Assembly: GCF_001592755.1 (NCBI RefSeq)
Contig: NZ_LUKF01000012.1
Span: 62,001-126,000, forward strand
Length of the DNA: 64,000 nucleotides
Direction of reading: 5' to 3'
Source of the DNA: Bdellovibrio bacteriovorus
GTDB lineage: Bacteria; Bdellovibrionota; Bdellovibrionia; Bdellovibrionales; Bdellovibrionaceae
In this document: in pieces, positions 8,225 to 16,207 of the stretch
Layout: each line of letters starts with the position of its first letter
Position numbering within the stretch: position 1 is the stretch's first letter
The notes under the pieces: model-generated
Told to the model about the DNA's origin: nothing
The model's database searches: none
What the model saw: the letters and a program-made list of their open reading frames with translations, nothing else
Program-made: the position numbers and the translations under genes

Positions 8225-9004
8225 ATGAAGTTTTTGAATCATCTTGTTTTAGCAGCACTTATTCTGGCAACGGGCACTTCATGGGCCAGCAATGACGTTC
8301 AATCGAAAATCGTAGGTGGAGTCGAAGCTACTCCCGGTGAATTTCCATTCATCGTATCTTTGCAGGGTTCAACAGGCCATTTCTGCGGCGGATCGTTGAT
8401 TCGCAAAAACTGGGTGCTGACGGCTGCTCATTGTGTAAAAGGTTCTACCGTAAGAAGTGTCGCCATCGGTTTGCATGATCAAAAACAAATCTCAAAAGCA
8501 GAAGTCATTAAAACAAAGCGCGTGATCCCGCATCCACAATATGATGATAACAACGCCGACTTCGACTACGCCTTGATCGAGCTGCAAAAAGATTCCACTT
8601 ATGAGCCGATCGCCATCAACACGACAGAAATCGAAGTTCCAGACGCTTCGGACGGAGAAATCGTGGCGACGGTTGCGGGTTGGGGTGCAACTAGAGAAAA
8701 CTCTTACAGCTTGCCATCACGTCTGCAAAAAGTAGATGTGCCTTTAGTTCCGCACGAGCTTTGCAATAAGAACTACAAAAACAACATCACCAGTCGCATG
8801 CTTTGCGCAGGTTATGCTCGTGGTGGAAAAGACTCCTGCCAAGGCGATAGCGGAGGCCCACTGATCGCCAGAGGCGGCATGATGGGACAAAGTGTCCTTA
8901 TTGGAGTCGTCAGCTGGGGTGAAGGCTGCGCTCGAGCAAACCTTCCAGGCGTTTACGCAAAAGTCAGCGAAGCCACAACATGGATTGAGCAAACAGCTCG
9001 CTAA
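8225..9004 (+). CDS. Secreted trypsin-like serine protease
   Basis: 259 aa. Signal peptide (1-21), short propeptide ending Lys28 before IVGG, the classic trypsin activation site. Triad: His69 in TAAHC, Asp114 in DYALIEL, Ser209 in GDSGGP. Asp203, six residues before the Ser, predicts trypsin-type cleavage after Lys/Arg. Cysteines are placed as in chymotrypsin-fold enzymes. The ATG at 8225 is chosen over an in-frame start at 8120 because a GAGGGG ribosome site and signal peptide follow. Such proteases are abundant in Bdellovibrio and thought to degrade prey protein. Confidence 0.92.
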   Translation: MKFLNHLVLAALILATGTSWASNDVQSKIVGGVEATPGEFPFIVSLQGSTGHFCGGSLIRKNWVLTAAHCVKGSTVRSVAIGLHDQKQISKAEVIKTKRVIPHPQYDDNNADFDYALIELQKDSTYEPIAINTTEIEVPDASDGEIVATVAGWGATRENSYSLPSRLQKVDVPLVPHELCNKNYKNNITSRMLCAGYARGGKDSCQGDSGGPLIARGGMMGQSVLIGVVSWGEGCARANLPGVYAKVSEATTWIEQTAR

Positions 9005-9010
9005 AAAATA

Positions 9011-9040
9011 AAAAGGGAAAGGATCAAACCTTTCCCTTTT
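9011..9040. terminator. Bidirectional terminator between protease and crcB
   Basis: AAAAGGGAAAGG, six-base loop, CCTTTCCCTTTT; A and T flanks serve both convergent genes. Confidence 0.85.
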
Positions 9041-9065
9041 TATTTCCAAATTAAGAAACAAAAAA

Positions 9066-9434
9066 TCAAATCATTCGACGAGTCAGAAGAACGGCCACAA
9101 AAGCCGAAAGCAATCCCAACAAGGGACTAGCAATCAAATAACTAAGACTCAAAAAAGCCTTCCCTTTAAAAAGTAAATCCAAAGACTGAACCGAGTAAGC
9201 CGAAAAAGTAGTAAACCCACCACAAAAGCCAACCATCAATCCCGTTAGCAAAGCCTGCGACATAATCCCACGCTCACCCAAAGCATAAATAACACCCGCA
9301 ACAAAACATCCCAGAATATTGATCGTAAAAGTGCTTAAAGGAAATCCCGCCGAAGAAGGAGCAATCAAACGATCAACCCCATAACGACTCAAAACTCCCA
9401 GGACACCAAAAGAAATGACAAAAAGAATTTGCAT
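9066..9434 (-). CDS. crcB: Fluoride ion channel CrcB/FluC
   Basis: 122 aa, four predicted membrane helices. The family signature GFCGGFTTFSAY (about residues 69-80) and NILGCFVAG (39-47) are present. Fluc channels form antiparallel dual-topology dimers that export fluoride. A single-gene homodimer form is expected because no second copy is adjacent. I looked for a crcB-motif fluoride riboswitch in the 200-bp upstream gap and see none. The ribosome site is weak (AGAG). Confidence 0.92.
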   Translation of the reverse strand: MQILFVISFGVLGVLSRYGVDRLIAPSSAGFPLSTFTINILGCFVAGVIYALGERGIMSQALLTGLMVGFCGGFTTFSAYSVQSLDLLFKGKAFLSLSYLIASPLLGLLSAFVAVLLTRRMI

Positions 9435-9588
9435 GTCTCTATGAAAGCAAAACTAAAACCTTAATGTCAAAACATACAAAAAGGGCACTCGAAAATATAA
9501 TTTTTAGCGTCCTTCCAACCAAGTGAAAGCCGAACGAAATCCTAATGAGAAACGTCTAAGATCCAGGTGTATTTTTCAGGTCCCTTTA

Positions 9589-9617
9589 TTGACGATAAAT
9601 AGTTTTAGGAGTGACAT
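9589..9617 (+). promoter_or_regulatory. Possible promoter of the pseudoazurin gene
   Basis: TTGACG at 9589-9594 and TGACAT at 9612-9617 with a 17-bp spacer. The -10 is a poor match, so this is tentative. Confidence 0.35.
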
Positions 9618-9640
9618 CCTCGGCAAAGAAAGAGGAGTTT

Positions 9641-10081
9641 ATGAAAAAATATTTTTTCTTAACAGCACTATCCTACGCATTCATCACTCAAGGCGCTCAA
9701 GCCGCCACTCATGAAATCAAAATGCTAAACAACGGCAAAGACGGAATCATGGTCTTCGAACCCGGCTACCTAAAAGCCAACAAAGGCGACACCATCAAGT
9801 TCGTCCCGACAGATCCAGCCCACGACGTCTCATCAGTATCCATCCCCACAGGAGCAAAACCTTTCCAAGCCGCCGTAGGCAAGTCCATCACGGTGAAAGT
9901 TAACGAAGAGGGCGTCTACCTCTACGAATGCAAAGCCCACTTACCAATGGCTATGGTAGGAATCATCCAAGTAGGAGCCCCAAAAAATCTAAGCGAAGTA
10001 AAAAAGAGCGCACAATCCTTATCACCCCAATTCGTGATGCACAAAGATCGCCTCGATAAATACCTAGCCCAAGTAAAATAA
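9641..10081 (+). CDS. Pseudoazurin-type cupredoxin
   Basis: 146 aa. Signal peptide ends AQA (about residue 21). Type 1 copper ligands: His61 (DPAHDV), Cys97, His100 and Met105 (ECKAHLPMAMVG), with the pseudoazurin spacing Cys-x2-His-x4-Met. It is a periplasmic electron carrier, classically donating to copper nitrite or nitrous oxide reductase; no such reductase is in this window, so the partner is unknown. A C-terminal extension (residues 115-146) follows the cupredoxin fold. ATG at 9641 is chosen because AGGAG lies five bases upstream. Confidence 0.88.
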   Translation: MKKYFFLTALSYAFITQGAQAATHEIKMLNNGKDGIMVFEPGYLKANKGDTIKFVPTDPAHDVSSVSIPTGAKPFQAAVGKSITVKVNEEGVYLYECKAHLPMAMVGIIQVGAPKNLSEVKKSAQSLSPQFVMHKDRLDKYLAQVK

Positions 10082-10097
10082 GAAAAAGAAAAAAAAG

Positions 10098-10127
10098 CCG
10101 GATGGTTCAGCCTCCCATCCGGTTCTT
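10098..10127 (+). terminator. Terminator after the pseudoazurin gene
   Basis: CCGGATGG, nine-base loop, CCATCCGG, then TTCTTT; a run of A precedes the stem. Confidence 0.75.
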
Positions 10128-10197
10128 TAGATAAACAATCAATCACGACACGACGAGCGCTGATAAAAAATCAGAATCTCTACCCCAAAAAAACACA

Positions 10198-10283
10198 GGC
10201 TGAATTTACAGAAGTAATTCCAAAAATTTGAACTCAAAACACCCAACACCAGGGACTTTTATTTTGCCTACCCGAAATTTCGT
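10198..10283. repeat. Degraded inverted copy of the fusA 3' end and terminator
   Basis: On the plus strand, CAGAAGTAATTC (10209-10220) is an exact 12-nt match to the minus-strand end of fusA, including its stop codon (complement at 10507-10518). Further inward come TTTGAA, a CACCC/GGGAC segment resembling the terminator stem, and TTTTGCCT (10262-10269), in the same order as in the real fusA 3' region. These then run into the perfect inner arm at 10284. The copied terminator no longer forms a good hairpin. This explains much of the 428-nt gene-free gap; a small hairpin CTGATAAAAAATCAG near 10160-10174 is the only other thing seen there. Confidence 0.65.
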
Positions 10284-10433
10284 CGAGATTGGAAGAGGGT
10301 TTAGGGGTTAACACGTAGAGCGGCCTTCGGCGGGGCCTGGACGGCCCGAACCAACGGCAAAGCCGTTGGCGCCGACTGAGCCACGAAGGCGTGCCGCACG
10401 AAGTGCTAACCCCTAAACCCTCTTCCAATCTCG
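10284..10433. repeat. Foldback element, copy 1 (perfect 27-bp arms around a 96-nt structured core)
   Basis: The arm 10284-10310 (begins CGAGATTGGAAG, ends AGGGGTTA) is exactly inverted at 10407-10433. The 96-nt core holds CGGCCTTCGGCGGGGCCTGG, the hairpin CAACGGC-AAA-GCCGTTG (about 10352-10368) and GGCGTGCC. Thirty of 32 bases (10321-10352) match the element at 55.0 kb in reverse complement. The arms of the two copies are unrelated in sequence. It lies between the convergent genes for pseudoazurin and fusA. Confidence 0.8.
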
Positions 10434-10454
10434 CAACGACAGCCCGAAGAAGGC

Positions 10455-10483
10455 AAAAAAAAAGCCCCGTGTTTCCACGGGGC
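10455..10483 (-). terminator. Rho-independent terminator of fusA
   Basis: Read on the minus strand: GCCCCGTG, four-base loop GAAA, CACGGGGC, then a run of nine T. It lies 27 bases past the fusA stop. Confidence 0.9.
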
Positions 10484-10509
10484 TTTGTGATTCAAAAAAG
10501 AACCAAGAA

Positions 10510-12618
10510 TTACTTCTGCTCAGCTGCGCGCTTAGCTTGGTATTTCTTAACAAGTTCCTCTTGGATATTACGAGGTACAGCAGCGTACTTCGCGAATTCC
10601 ATAGAGAACTCACCTTTACCTTTAGTAGCAGAACGAAGATCCGTAGAGTAACCAAACATTTCTGTTAGTGGTACTTCGGCTTCGATCACACAGTTACCTT
10701 CGAAAGCTGTAGTAGCTACGATAGTACCGCGGCGTTGGTTGATTTGACCAACAGCTGCACCTTGGTATTCGTCTGGAACTGTCGTCTCAAGCTTCATGAT
10801 AGGCTCAAGAACAGTTGGTTTTGCTTGAGGGTACACTTCACGAAGAGCCGCCATACCAGCGATTTTGAACGCCATGTATGAAGAGTCGACGTCATGGTAT
10901 GCACCATCATCCAAGTGAACTTCAACACCCACGATTGGGAAGCCGATAAGAGGACCTTTAACAGTTTGCTCTTTGAAACCTTCTTCAACAGCTGGGATGA
11001 ATTCTTTAGGGATACGACCACCGACAACGTTGTTAACGAATTTAAACGTTGAACCGTCTTCTTGTGGTGCAAGTGGAAGGATTTTACCCACACACTTCGC
11101 GTATTGACCCGAACCACCCGTTTGTTTTTTGTGAGTGTAATCGTAAGCAGCCTCTTGAGAGATTGTCTCACGGTAAGCAACCTGTGGTTGACCCACGATC
11201 ACTTCACAGTTGAACTCACGTTTCATACGTTCGATGTAGATCTCTAAGTGCAACTCACCCATACCAGAGATGATAGTCTCGTTGGATTCCTCGTCACGGT
11301 GAACGCGGAAAGTAGGGTCTTCCTTACGGAATTTTTGCAACGCTTTAGAGAAGTTATTAGCACCGGCTTTGTCTTTTGGAGCAACAGCCAAGCTGATAAC
11401 TGAATCAGGAACGTGCATTGATTGCATAGAAGCTTCAATTTTGTCGTCACAGAAAGTGTCACCAGACGCACAGTCGATACCGAACAATGCAACGATGTCA
11501 CCAGCGTAAGCTGTGTCGATGTCTTCCATTTTATCAGAGTGCATACGAACCAAACGAGGAATCTTAACAGATTTCTTGTTAGATTGGTTGATGATGAAAT
11601 CACCTTTGCCCATTTTACCTTGGTAAATGCGCATGTAAGTCAACTGACCAAATGGAGTTTCTTGAAGTTTGAACGCCAAAGAAACCAATGGTTTTGTGCT
11701 GTCTGGGAATAGGTCGAACTTTTCTTCGTTCTTAGTAAGATCAAGAGCTTGCTCTTTTTTCTCAGCAGGAGAAGGAAGGTAGTAAGTAACCGCATCCATC
11801 AAACGTTGAACACCTTTGTTCTTAAACGCTGAACCGCAAAGAACTGGAACGAACTTCAAGCTGATAGTTCCTTTACGGATAGCCGCACGGATCTCTTCAG
11901 TTGTTGGTTCTTCTTCCATCAAGAATTTTTCTTCGATAGCAGAGTCAACGTCAGCCAATTTACCGATCATGATCTGACGGTATTTTTTAGCTGTTTCAAC
12001 TAGGTCTGCAGGGATGTCCTGAACAGAAACGGTTTCACCGTTGTCACCTTCGTTGATGTAAGCTTTCATGTCAGTCAAATCAACGTGACCACGATGTTGA
12101 TCTTCCAAACCGATTGGGATTTGGATCATAACTGCGTTCAAACGCAATTTTTCGATCAAAGCATCAGTAACACGGTAAGGGTTCGCACCTTGGCGGTCCA
12201 ATTTGTTAACAAAAGCCAAACGAGGTACGTTGTAACGTTTCATCTGACGGTCAACAGTGATGGATTGAGATTGAACGCCGGCAACACCGCAAAGAAGCAA
12301 GATCGCACCGTCAAGAACGCGAAGAGAACGTTCAACTTCAACTGTGAAGTCCACGTGCCCCGGTGTATCGATCAAGTTAATTGTATAATCCTTCCACTGA
12401 ACCTGAGTCGCAGCAGATTGGATTGTGATACCTTTTTCTCTCTCTAGATCCATGGAGTCCATTGTTGCACCAACGCCGTCTTTACCACGAACTTCGTGGA
12501 TAGCGTGGATTCTTCCTCCATAGAACAAAATACGCTCAGAAGTCGTCGTTTTACCCGAGTCGATGTGAGCCGAGATACCGATGTTTCTGACCATATCAAT
12601 ATTCCACTTTTTGGACAT
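10510..12618 (-). CDS. fusA: Translation elongation factor G, mitochondrial EF-G1/spdEFG1-like type
   Basis: 702 aa, full length. The GTPase domain has AHIDSGKT (17-24), the switch II DTPGH (84-88) and NKLD (138-141); domains II-V follow with YRETISQEA and [11 protein letters not shown]. It catalyses GTP-driven ribosomal translocation. [14 protein letters not shown] and the [12 protein letters not shown] and RQMKRYNVP segments look more like mitochondrial EF-G1 and the spdEFG1 type than like E. coli FusA (AHIDAGKTTTTERI), from my knowledge of the families. It is encoded alone, not with rpsL/rpsG/tuf. A hairpin lies in its leader and a GAAGGG ribosome site precedes the ATG. Confidence 0.93.
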   Translation of the reverse strand: MSKKWNIDMVRNIGISAHIDSGKTTTSERILFYGGRIHAIHEVRGKDGVGATMDSMDLEREKGITIQSAATQVQWKDYTINLIDTPGHVDFTVEVERSLRVLDGAILLLCGVAGVQSQSITVDRQMKRYNVPRLAFVNKLDRQGANPYRVTDALIEKLRLNAVMIQIPIGLEDQHRGHVDLTDMKAYINEGDNGETVSVQDIPADLVETAKKYRQIMIGKLADVDSAIEEKFLMEEEPTTEEIRAAIRKGTISLKFVPVLCGSAFKNKGVQRLMDAVTYYLPSPAEKKEQALDLTKNEEKFDLFPDSTKPLVSLAFKLQETPFGQLTYMRIYQGKMGKGDFIINQSNKKSVKIPRLVRMHSDKMEDIDTAYAGDIVALFGIDCASGDTFCDDKIEASMQSMHVPDSVISLAVAPKDKAGANNFSKALQKFRKEDPTFRVHRDEESNETIISGMGELHLEIYIERMKREFNCEVIVGQPQVAYRETISQEAAYDYTHKKQTGGSGQYAKCVGKILPLAPQEDGSTFKFVNNVVGGRIPKEFIPAVEEGFKEQTVKGPLIGFPIVGVEVHLDDGAYHDVDSSYMAFKIAGMAALREVYPQAKPTVLEPIMKLETTVPDEYQGAAVGQINQRRGTIVATTAFEGNCVIEAEVPLTEMFGYSTDLRSATKGKGEFSMEFAKYAAVPRNIQEELVKKYQAKRAAEQK

Positions 12619-12659
12619 ATCTTTACCCTTCGTATTTGGTCGTTAAGTGATTTATCCAA

Positions 12660-12674
12660 ACTCCGTTTCGGAGT
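12660..12674 (-). promoter_or_regulatory. Small hairpin in the fusA 5' leader
   Basis: ACTCCG-AAA-CGGAGT on the minus strand, about 42 bases before the fusA start. Function unknown; too small for a known riboswitch. The rest of the 225-bp divergent gap to recQ holds a second hairpin (TGCCA-CAAAATTCTTTTG-GCA, about 12777-12797). Confidence 0.35.
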
Positions 12675-12843
12675 CGATTTTAGCCACTGATTTTGTTAAC
12701 TTTTATGAAAGTATTCGAAGTACCATCAATTACAAATAAGTGCAAAAGAAGATTCTACGCCACCCTTACGACGCAATGCCACAAAATTCTTTTGGCAGGG
12801 GGTAAAACCTTCTCCTAAAAGCCCCCTATGATAACCTCAAAAC

Positions 12844-14292
12844 ATGACCGATTTAAAAAGCCTTTTGAAAACCGCCTTCCCCTTTGATTCATTCCGGGGC
12901 GAGCAAGAGCACATCTTGCAAAAAGTCTGGGCAAACGAAGACTTACTCGCATTAATGCCCACAGGAATGGGAAAAAGTCTCTGCTTTCAGTTCCCGGCAA
13001 AACTCCGCGAAGGCCTGGTGGTGGTCATTTCTCCGTTGATCGCCTTGATGCAGGATCAGGTTTTTAAGGCCGAAAAGTTCGGGATTCCAGCGACCTTTTT
13101 AAGCTCCACTTTAGGAAAAGATGAAAGGGAGGCGCGTCAGGCGCGTTTGGCCAAAGGGGATTACAAGCTGCTTTACGTGACCCCGGAGCGCTTTCGCAAG
13201 CCCGAATTTTTAAAAGCCATCGAAGGCCGTAAGATCCAGTTGTTGGCGGTGGACGAAGCGCACTGTATTTCACAATGGGGGCATGACTTCCGACCCGATT
13301 ATTCTCGAGTGGGGGAGTTTCGTAAAATTCTTGGCAATCCACCAACGTTGGCGCTGACGGCAACGGCAACACCGGAAGTTCAAAAAGATATTTTGGCGAA
13401 ACTTTTTATTCCCGAGGCGCCGATTATTTCTGCCGGAATTGAAAGACCGAATTTAAGTCTGAACGTTCATGATATCTACGGCATCGATGAAAAGATCCGC
13501 GGCATCGTGGGACTTCGTCATCAGAATCCGGGTGCAGCGATTATCTATTGTTCGCTCATTCAAACTTTGAAAAAAGTGTCTTCGGCTTTGCACCGAATGA
13601 ACATCCCGCATTTGGTTTATCACGGTGATCTTTCGCCTCAGGATCGCAAGCGCAATCAAACTCGCTTTATCGATGAAGAAAATCCGTTGATGATCGCCAC
13701 TCCGGCATTTGGTTTGGGAATTGACAAAGAGAATGTGCGACTTCTAGTTCACATGGAAACCCCGAGCGCTCTGGAATCTTATTTTCAAGAAGTGGGGCGC
13801 GCAGGCAGAGATGGCAAAGAGGCCTCTTGTCATTTGCTCTACGATCAAGATGATGTCACCATTCAGATGGAGTTTTTAAAGTGGTCGCATCCTGAACCGG
13901 ATTTCATTCGTAAAATCTATCAGTTGATCGAAGAAAAACGGATGCAGGTCGATCAAGGTGGCTTTGATTTTCTGCGCGAACAGATGAACTTCCGCAATCG
14001 TCGCGACTTCCGGTCCGAGGCGGCGGTGAGTATTTTAGAGCGTTGGGGATGCTTGGAAAAATCGGACGATCCATTTCCATACACCTGTGTGCATGCGCCG
14101 ACCGAGGAACAATTTCAGACGGAAAACGGCGTCGAGATATTGAAAGCGCAGAATACAAAGCTTTTGAAAATGGTGCAGTGGGCATCCCAGGACACCACTT
14201 GCAGAATGAACCTGATTTACGCTTACTTTGGGCATATCCATGACGAGCGTTGCGGAAAGTGTGACGTCTGCAAAACCGTCGTTGCGAGTTAG
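12844..14292 (+). CDS. recQ: RecQ-family ATP-dependent DNA helicase (short form)
   Basis: 482 aa. Walker A TGMGKS (40-45), DEAH box (137-140), helicase motifs with SATPAFGLGIDKENVR-like and QEVGRAGRDG. The zinc-binding subdomain ends the protein with Cys453, Cys470, Cys473 and Cys476. The winged-helix (RQC) and HRDC domains of E. coli RecQ (about 609 aa) are absent, so this is the compact RecQ type. It unwinds DNA 3'-5' in repair and recombination. It is divergent from fusA; the ribosome site is weak. Confidence 0.88.
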   Translation: MTDLKSLLKTAFPFDSFRGEQEHILQKVWANEDLLALMPTGMGKSLCFQFPAKLREGLVVVISPLIALMQDQVFKAEKFGIPATFLSSTLGKDEREARQARLAKGDYKLLYVTPERFRKPEFLKAIEGRKIQLLAVDEAHCISQWGHDFRPDYSRVGEFRKILGNPPTLALTATATPEVQKDILAKLFIPEAPIISAGIERPNLSLNVHDIYGIDEKIRGIVGLRHQNPGAAIIYCSLIQTLKKVSSALHRMNIPHLVYHGDLSPQDRKRNQTRFIDEENPLMIATPAFGLGIDKENVRLLVHMETPSALESYFQEVGRAGRDGKEASCHLLYDQDDVTIQMEFLKWSHPEPDFIRKIYQLIEEKRMQVDQGGFDFLREQMNFRNRRDFRSEAAVSILERWGCLEKSDDPFPYTCVHAPTEEQFQTENGVEILKAQNTKLLKMVQWASQDTTCRMNLIYAYFGHIHDERCGKCDVCKTVVAS

Positions 14293-14312
14293 AGATTGGA
14301 ATTGGAGGAATA

Positions 14313-15383
14313 ATGAGGCTTTTAGTTTTTGGGATTTTATTTCTTATTTCTTTGAATTCATTGGCGGCGAAATTACCGCTAGAGAAATTGAAGATGCCGA
14401 AAGGTTTTAAAATTTCAGTGTGGGCCACGGTTCCTGGAGCTCGTTCATTGGCACAGGCTGATGACGGTCGCGTCTTTGTCGGCTCGCGCACGGGTGATAA
14501 AGTCTATGTCGTGCAAAATGGAAAAACTTCGGTGGTGGCAGAAGGTTTAGATTCTCCCAATGGAGTGGCCTATCGCGATGGCAAACTCTATGTCGCGGAA
14601 ATCAGTAAGATCAATGAATACGATGTTTCAAAACCCATCACGAAGCCGTTGAAGCCTCTTCGCACTCTTTCCCAGAAATTTCCAAGCGACACTCATCATG
14701 GTTGGAAGTTCATCCGTTTTGGTCCCGATGGAAAACTCTATGTTCCTGTAGGGGCGAACTGCAATATCTGTGATCCGCAAAAAGATTACGCGCGCATTTA
14801 CCGCATTGACTTAAATGGCACCAGCAAAGAAGAAGTGGCGCAAGGTGTGCGCAACACCGTGGGATTTGATTTTCATCCCACGACAAAAGAACTTTGGTTC
14901 ACAGATAACGGCCGTGACTGGATGGGCGATGACCGTCCACCTTGTGAGGTCAATCGTCTGACGAAAGTGGGCGAAAACTTTGGTTTTCCGTACTGCCATG
15001 GAAAAGACATTTTAGATCCTGAATTTGGGAAAGGTAAAAACTGTGCAAACTACACCGCTCCGGTCGTCGAGTTGCGAGCGCACGTTGCGCCGCTGGGAAT
15101 GCGCTTTTACACGGGAAAAATGTTTCCCGCAGAATATCAAAACAGCATCCTGCTTGCTGAACACGGATCTTGGAATCGTTCAACTCCGCAAGGCTATCGT
15201 TTGACCTTCGTAAAGTTAGACGGTTCAAAAGCTCAGAAGACTGAAATTTTTGCCGATGGCTGGTTGCAAGGGGATTCGGCGTGGGGGCGTCCAGTCGATA
15301 TCGAAGTGTTGAAAGATGGTTCGATTTTAGTTTCGGACGACAAAGCAGGTGTGATTTACCAAATCACTTATCAAGGAAAATAA
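14313..15383 (+). CDS. Exported PQQ-type sorbosone/glucose dehydrogenase-like beta-propeller
   Basis: 356 aa. Signal peptide ends LAA (about residue 19). Propeller features of the soluble glucose/sorbosone dehydrogenase family: GFKISVWATVPGARSLAQ, DGRVFVGSR, THHGWKFIRFGPDGKLYVPVGANCN, NTVGFDFHPTTKELWFTDNGRDWMGDDRPPCEVN and LLAEHGSWNRS. Family members oxidise sugars with PQQ or calcium; no pqq synthesis genes are here, so cofactor and substrate are not certain. Start supported by GGAGGA upstream. It is 21 bp after recQ and 7 bp before aat. Confidence 0.85.
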   Translation: MRLLVFGILFLISLNSLAAKLPLEKLKMPKGFKISVWATVPGARSLAQADDGRVFVGSRTGDKVYVVQNGKTSVVAEGLDSPNGVAYRDGKLYVAEISKINEYDVSKPITKPLKPLRTLSQKFPSDTHHGWKFIRFGPDGKLYVPVGANCNICDPQKDYARIYRIDLNGTSKEEVAQGVRNTVGFDFHPTTKELWFTDNGRDWMGDDRPPCEVNRLTKVGENFGFPYCHGKDILDPEFGKGKNCANYTAPVVELRAHVAPLGMRFYTGKMFPAEYQNSILLAEHGSWNRSTPQGYRLTFVKLDGSKAQKTEIFADGWLQGDSAWGRPVDIEVLKDGSILVSDDKAGVIYQITYQGK

Positions 15384-15389
15384 TTTTTC

Positions 15390-16049
15390 ATGCACATGCG
15401 TTCTTCGGTAGAGTTTCCAGATCCCCGTGACACCCTGGCAGAGGGAATTATCGCTGTCGGCGGACGACTTGATGTCGGCACTTTGTTTGCCGCGTATTCG
15501 CGGGGGATTTTCCCCTGGCCTCAACCGGGTTTGCCAATGCTTTGGTTCTCTCCCGAAAAACGCGGCGTTTTAGAATTTAAAGATTTCAAAGTTCCCGAAA
15601 GTCTGCGCCGCTTTCGTCGCAAAAATCCGCAAATGCAGATCACGGTCAACACGGCTTTTCACCAAGTTATTGAAGAGTGCTCTAAGCAGCCTCGCCCAGG
15701 GCAAGAGGGGACATGGATCACTCCGGCCATGCGCCGAGCTTACTTGGATTTTTATAAAGAAGGTTTCTGTCTTTGTGTTGAAGTGCGCGAGAACAACATT
15801 ATGATCGGCGGCATTTACGGCGTTCTGGTTCAAGGCGTGTTCAGCGGCGAAAGCATGTTCTATAAAAAGCCAAATGCCTCGAAGATCGCTCTGTGGGCTT
15901 TGATTGAGCTCTTAGAGGGGCAAGGGCATAAATGGATCGATGTTCAGATGGTGACTCCCGTGGTGGAAAGTATGGGAGGAAAATACGTGGATCGTGAAAC
16001 TTATCTGGAAATGTTAGAAGAGCGCCACCGAGACTTGGGTTTTACCTAG
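15390..16049 (+). CDS. aat: Leucyl/phenylalanyl-tRNA-protein transferase
   Basis: 219 aa. It adds Leu or Phe from charged tRNA to proteins with N-terminal Arg/Lys, making N-degrons for ClpS-ClpAP. Family motifs: GGRLDVGTLFAAYSRGIFPW, PMLWFSPEKRGVL, TWITPAMRRAYLDFYKEGF, GGIYGVLVQGVFSGESMFYKKPNASKIAL and DVQMVTPVVESMGG. Full length. An alternative ATG two codons later is possible. It is not next to clpA or clpS in this window. Confidence 0.93.
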   Translation: MHMRSSVEFPDPRDTLAEGIIAVGGRLDVGTLFAAYSRGIFPWPQPGLPMLWFSPEKRGVLEFKDFKVPESLRRFRRKNPQMQITVNTAFHQVIEECSKQPRPGQEGTWITPAMRRAYLDFYKEGFCLCVEVRENNIMIGGIYGVLVQGVFSGESMFYKKPNASKIALWALIELLEGQGHKWIDVQMVTPVVESMGGKYVDRETYLEMLEERHRDLGFT

Positions 16050-16062
16050 TTTCTGACCGACT

Positions 16063-16137
16063 GTCTCAATCTGAGACGTGTGAACCGTTAATTGTTCCTT
16101 GATTAAATTCTCGACATCTTGAAGGCCTCCAGAGGCC
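16063..16137. promoter_or_regulatory. Two perfect hairpins between aat and the CE4 gene
   Basis: GTCTCA-ATC-TGAGAC (16063-16077) and GGCCTC-CA-GAGGCC (16124-16137). Neither is followed by a T run. The first may end aat transcription; the second sits in the likely leader of the next gene. No known riboswitch pattern recognised. Confidence 0.4.
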
Positions 16138-16207
16138 GGTTTCTAGCGGCACACCCGTTGCAAAAGTACTCACGAGTGTAATGAACGATACGGCGGGAGG
16201 TTCTGAG

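Noticed and set aside
9435-9640. Fluoride riboswitch upstream of crcB
   Set aside because: No match to the crcB-motif pseudoknot could be seen on the minus strand.
10284-10433. Integron attC site or an IS with terminal inverted repeats
   Set aside because: No attC consensus boxes, no transposase or integrase gene, and the arms differ entirely between the two copies, unlike true terminal repeats.
10234-10651. Two overlapping open frames on opposite strands that share the peptide LTPKPSSNL
   Set aside because: They read through the perfect inverted arms, so the shared peptide is a by-product of the palindrome, not a gene family.
11062-12447. Long open frames antisense or out of frame to fusA
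   Set aside because: They are shadows created by the strong codon bias of fusA; no ribosome sites and no protein-like composition.
16050-16207. c-di-GMP (GEMM) riboswitch in the CE4 leader
   Set aside because: Two hairpins are present but the conserved GEMM loop and tetraloop receptor sequences are not.
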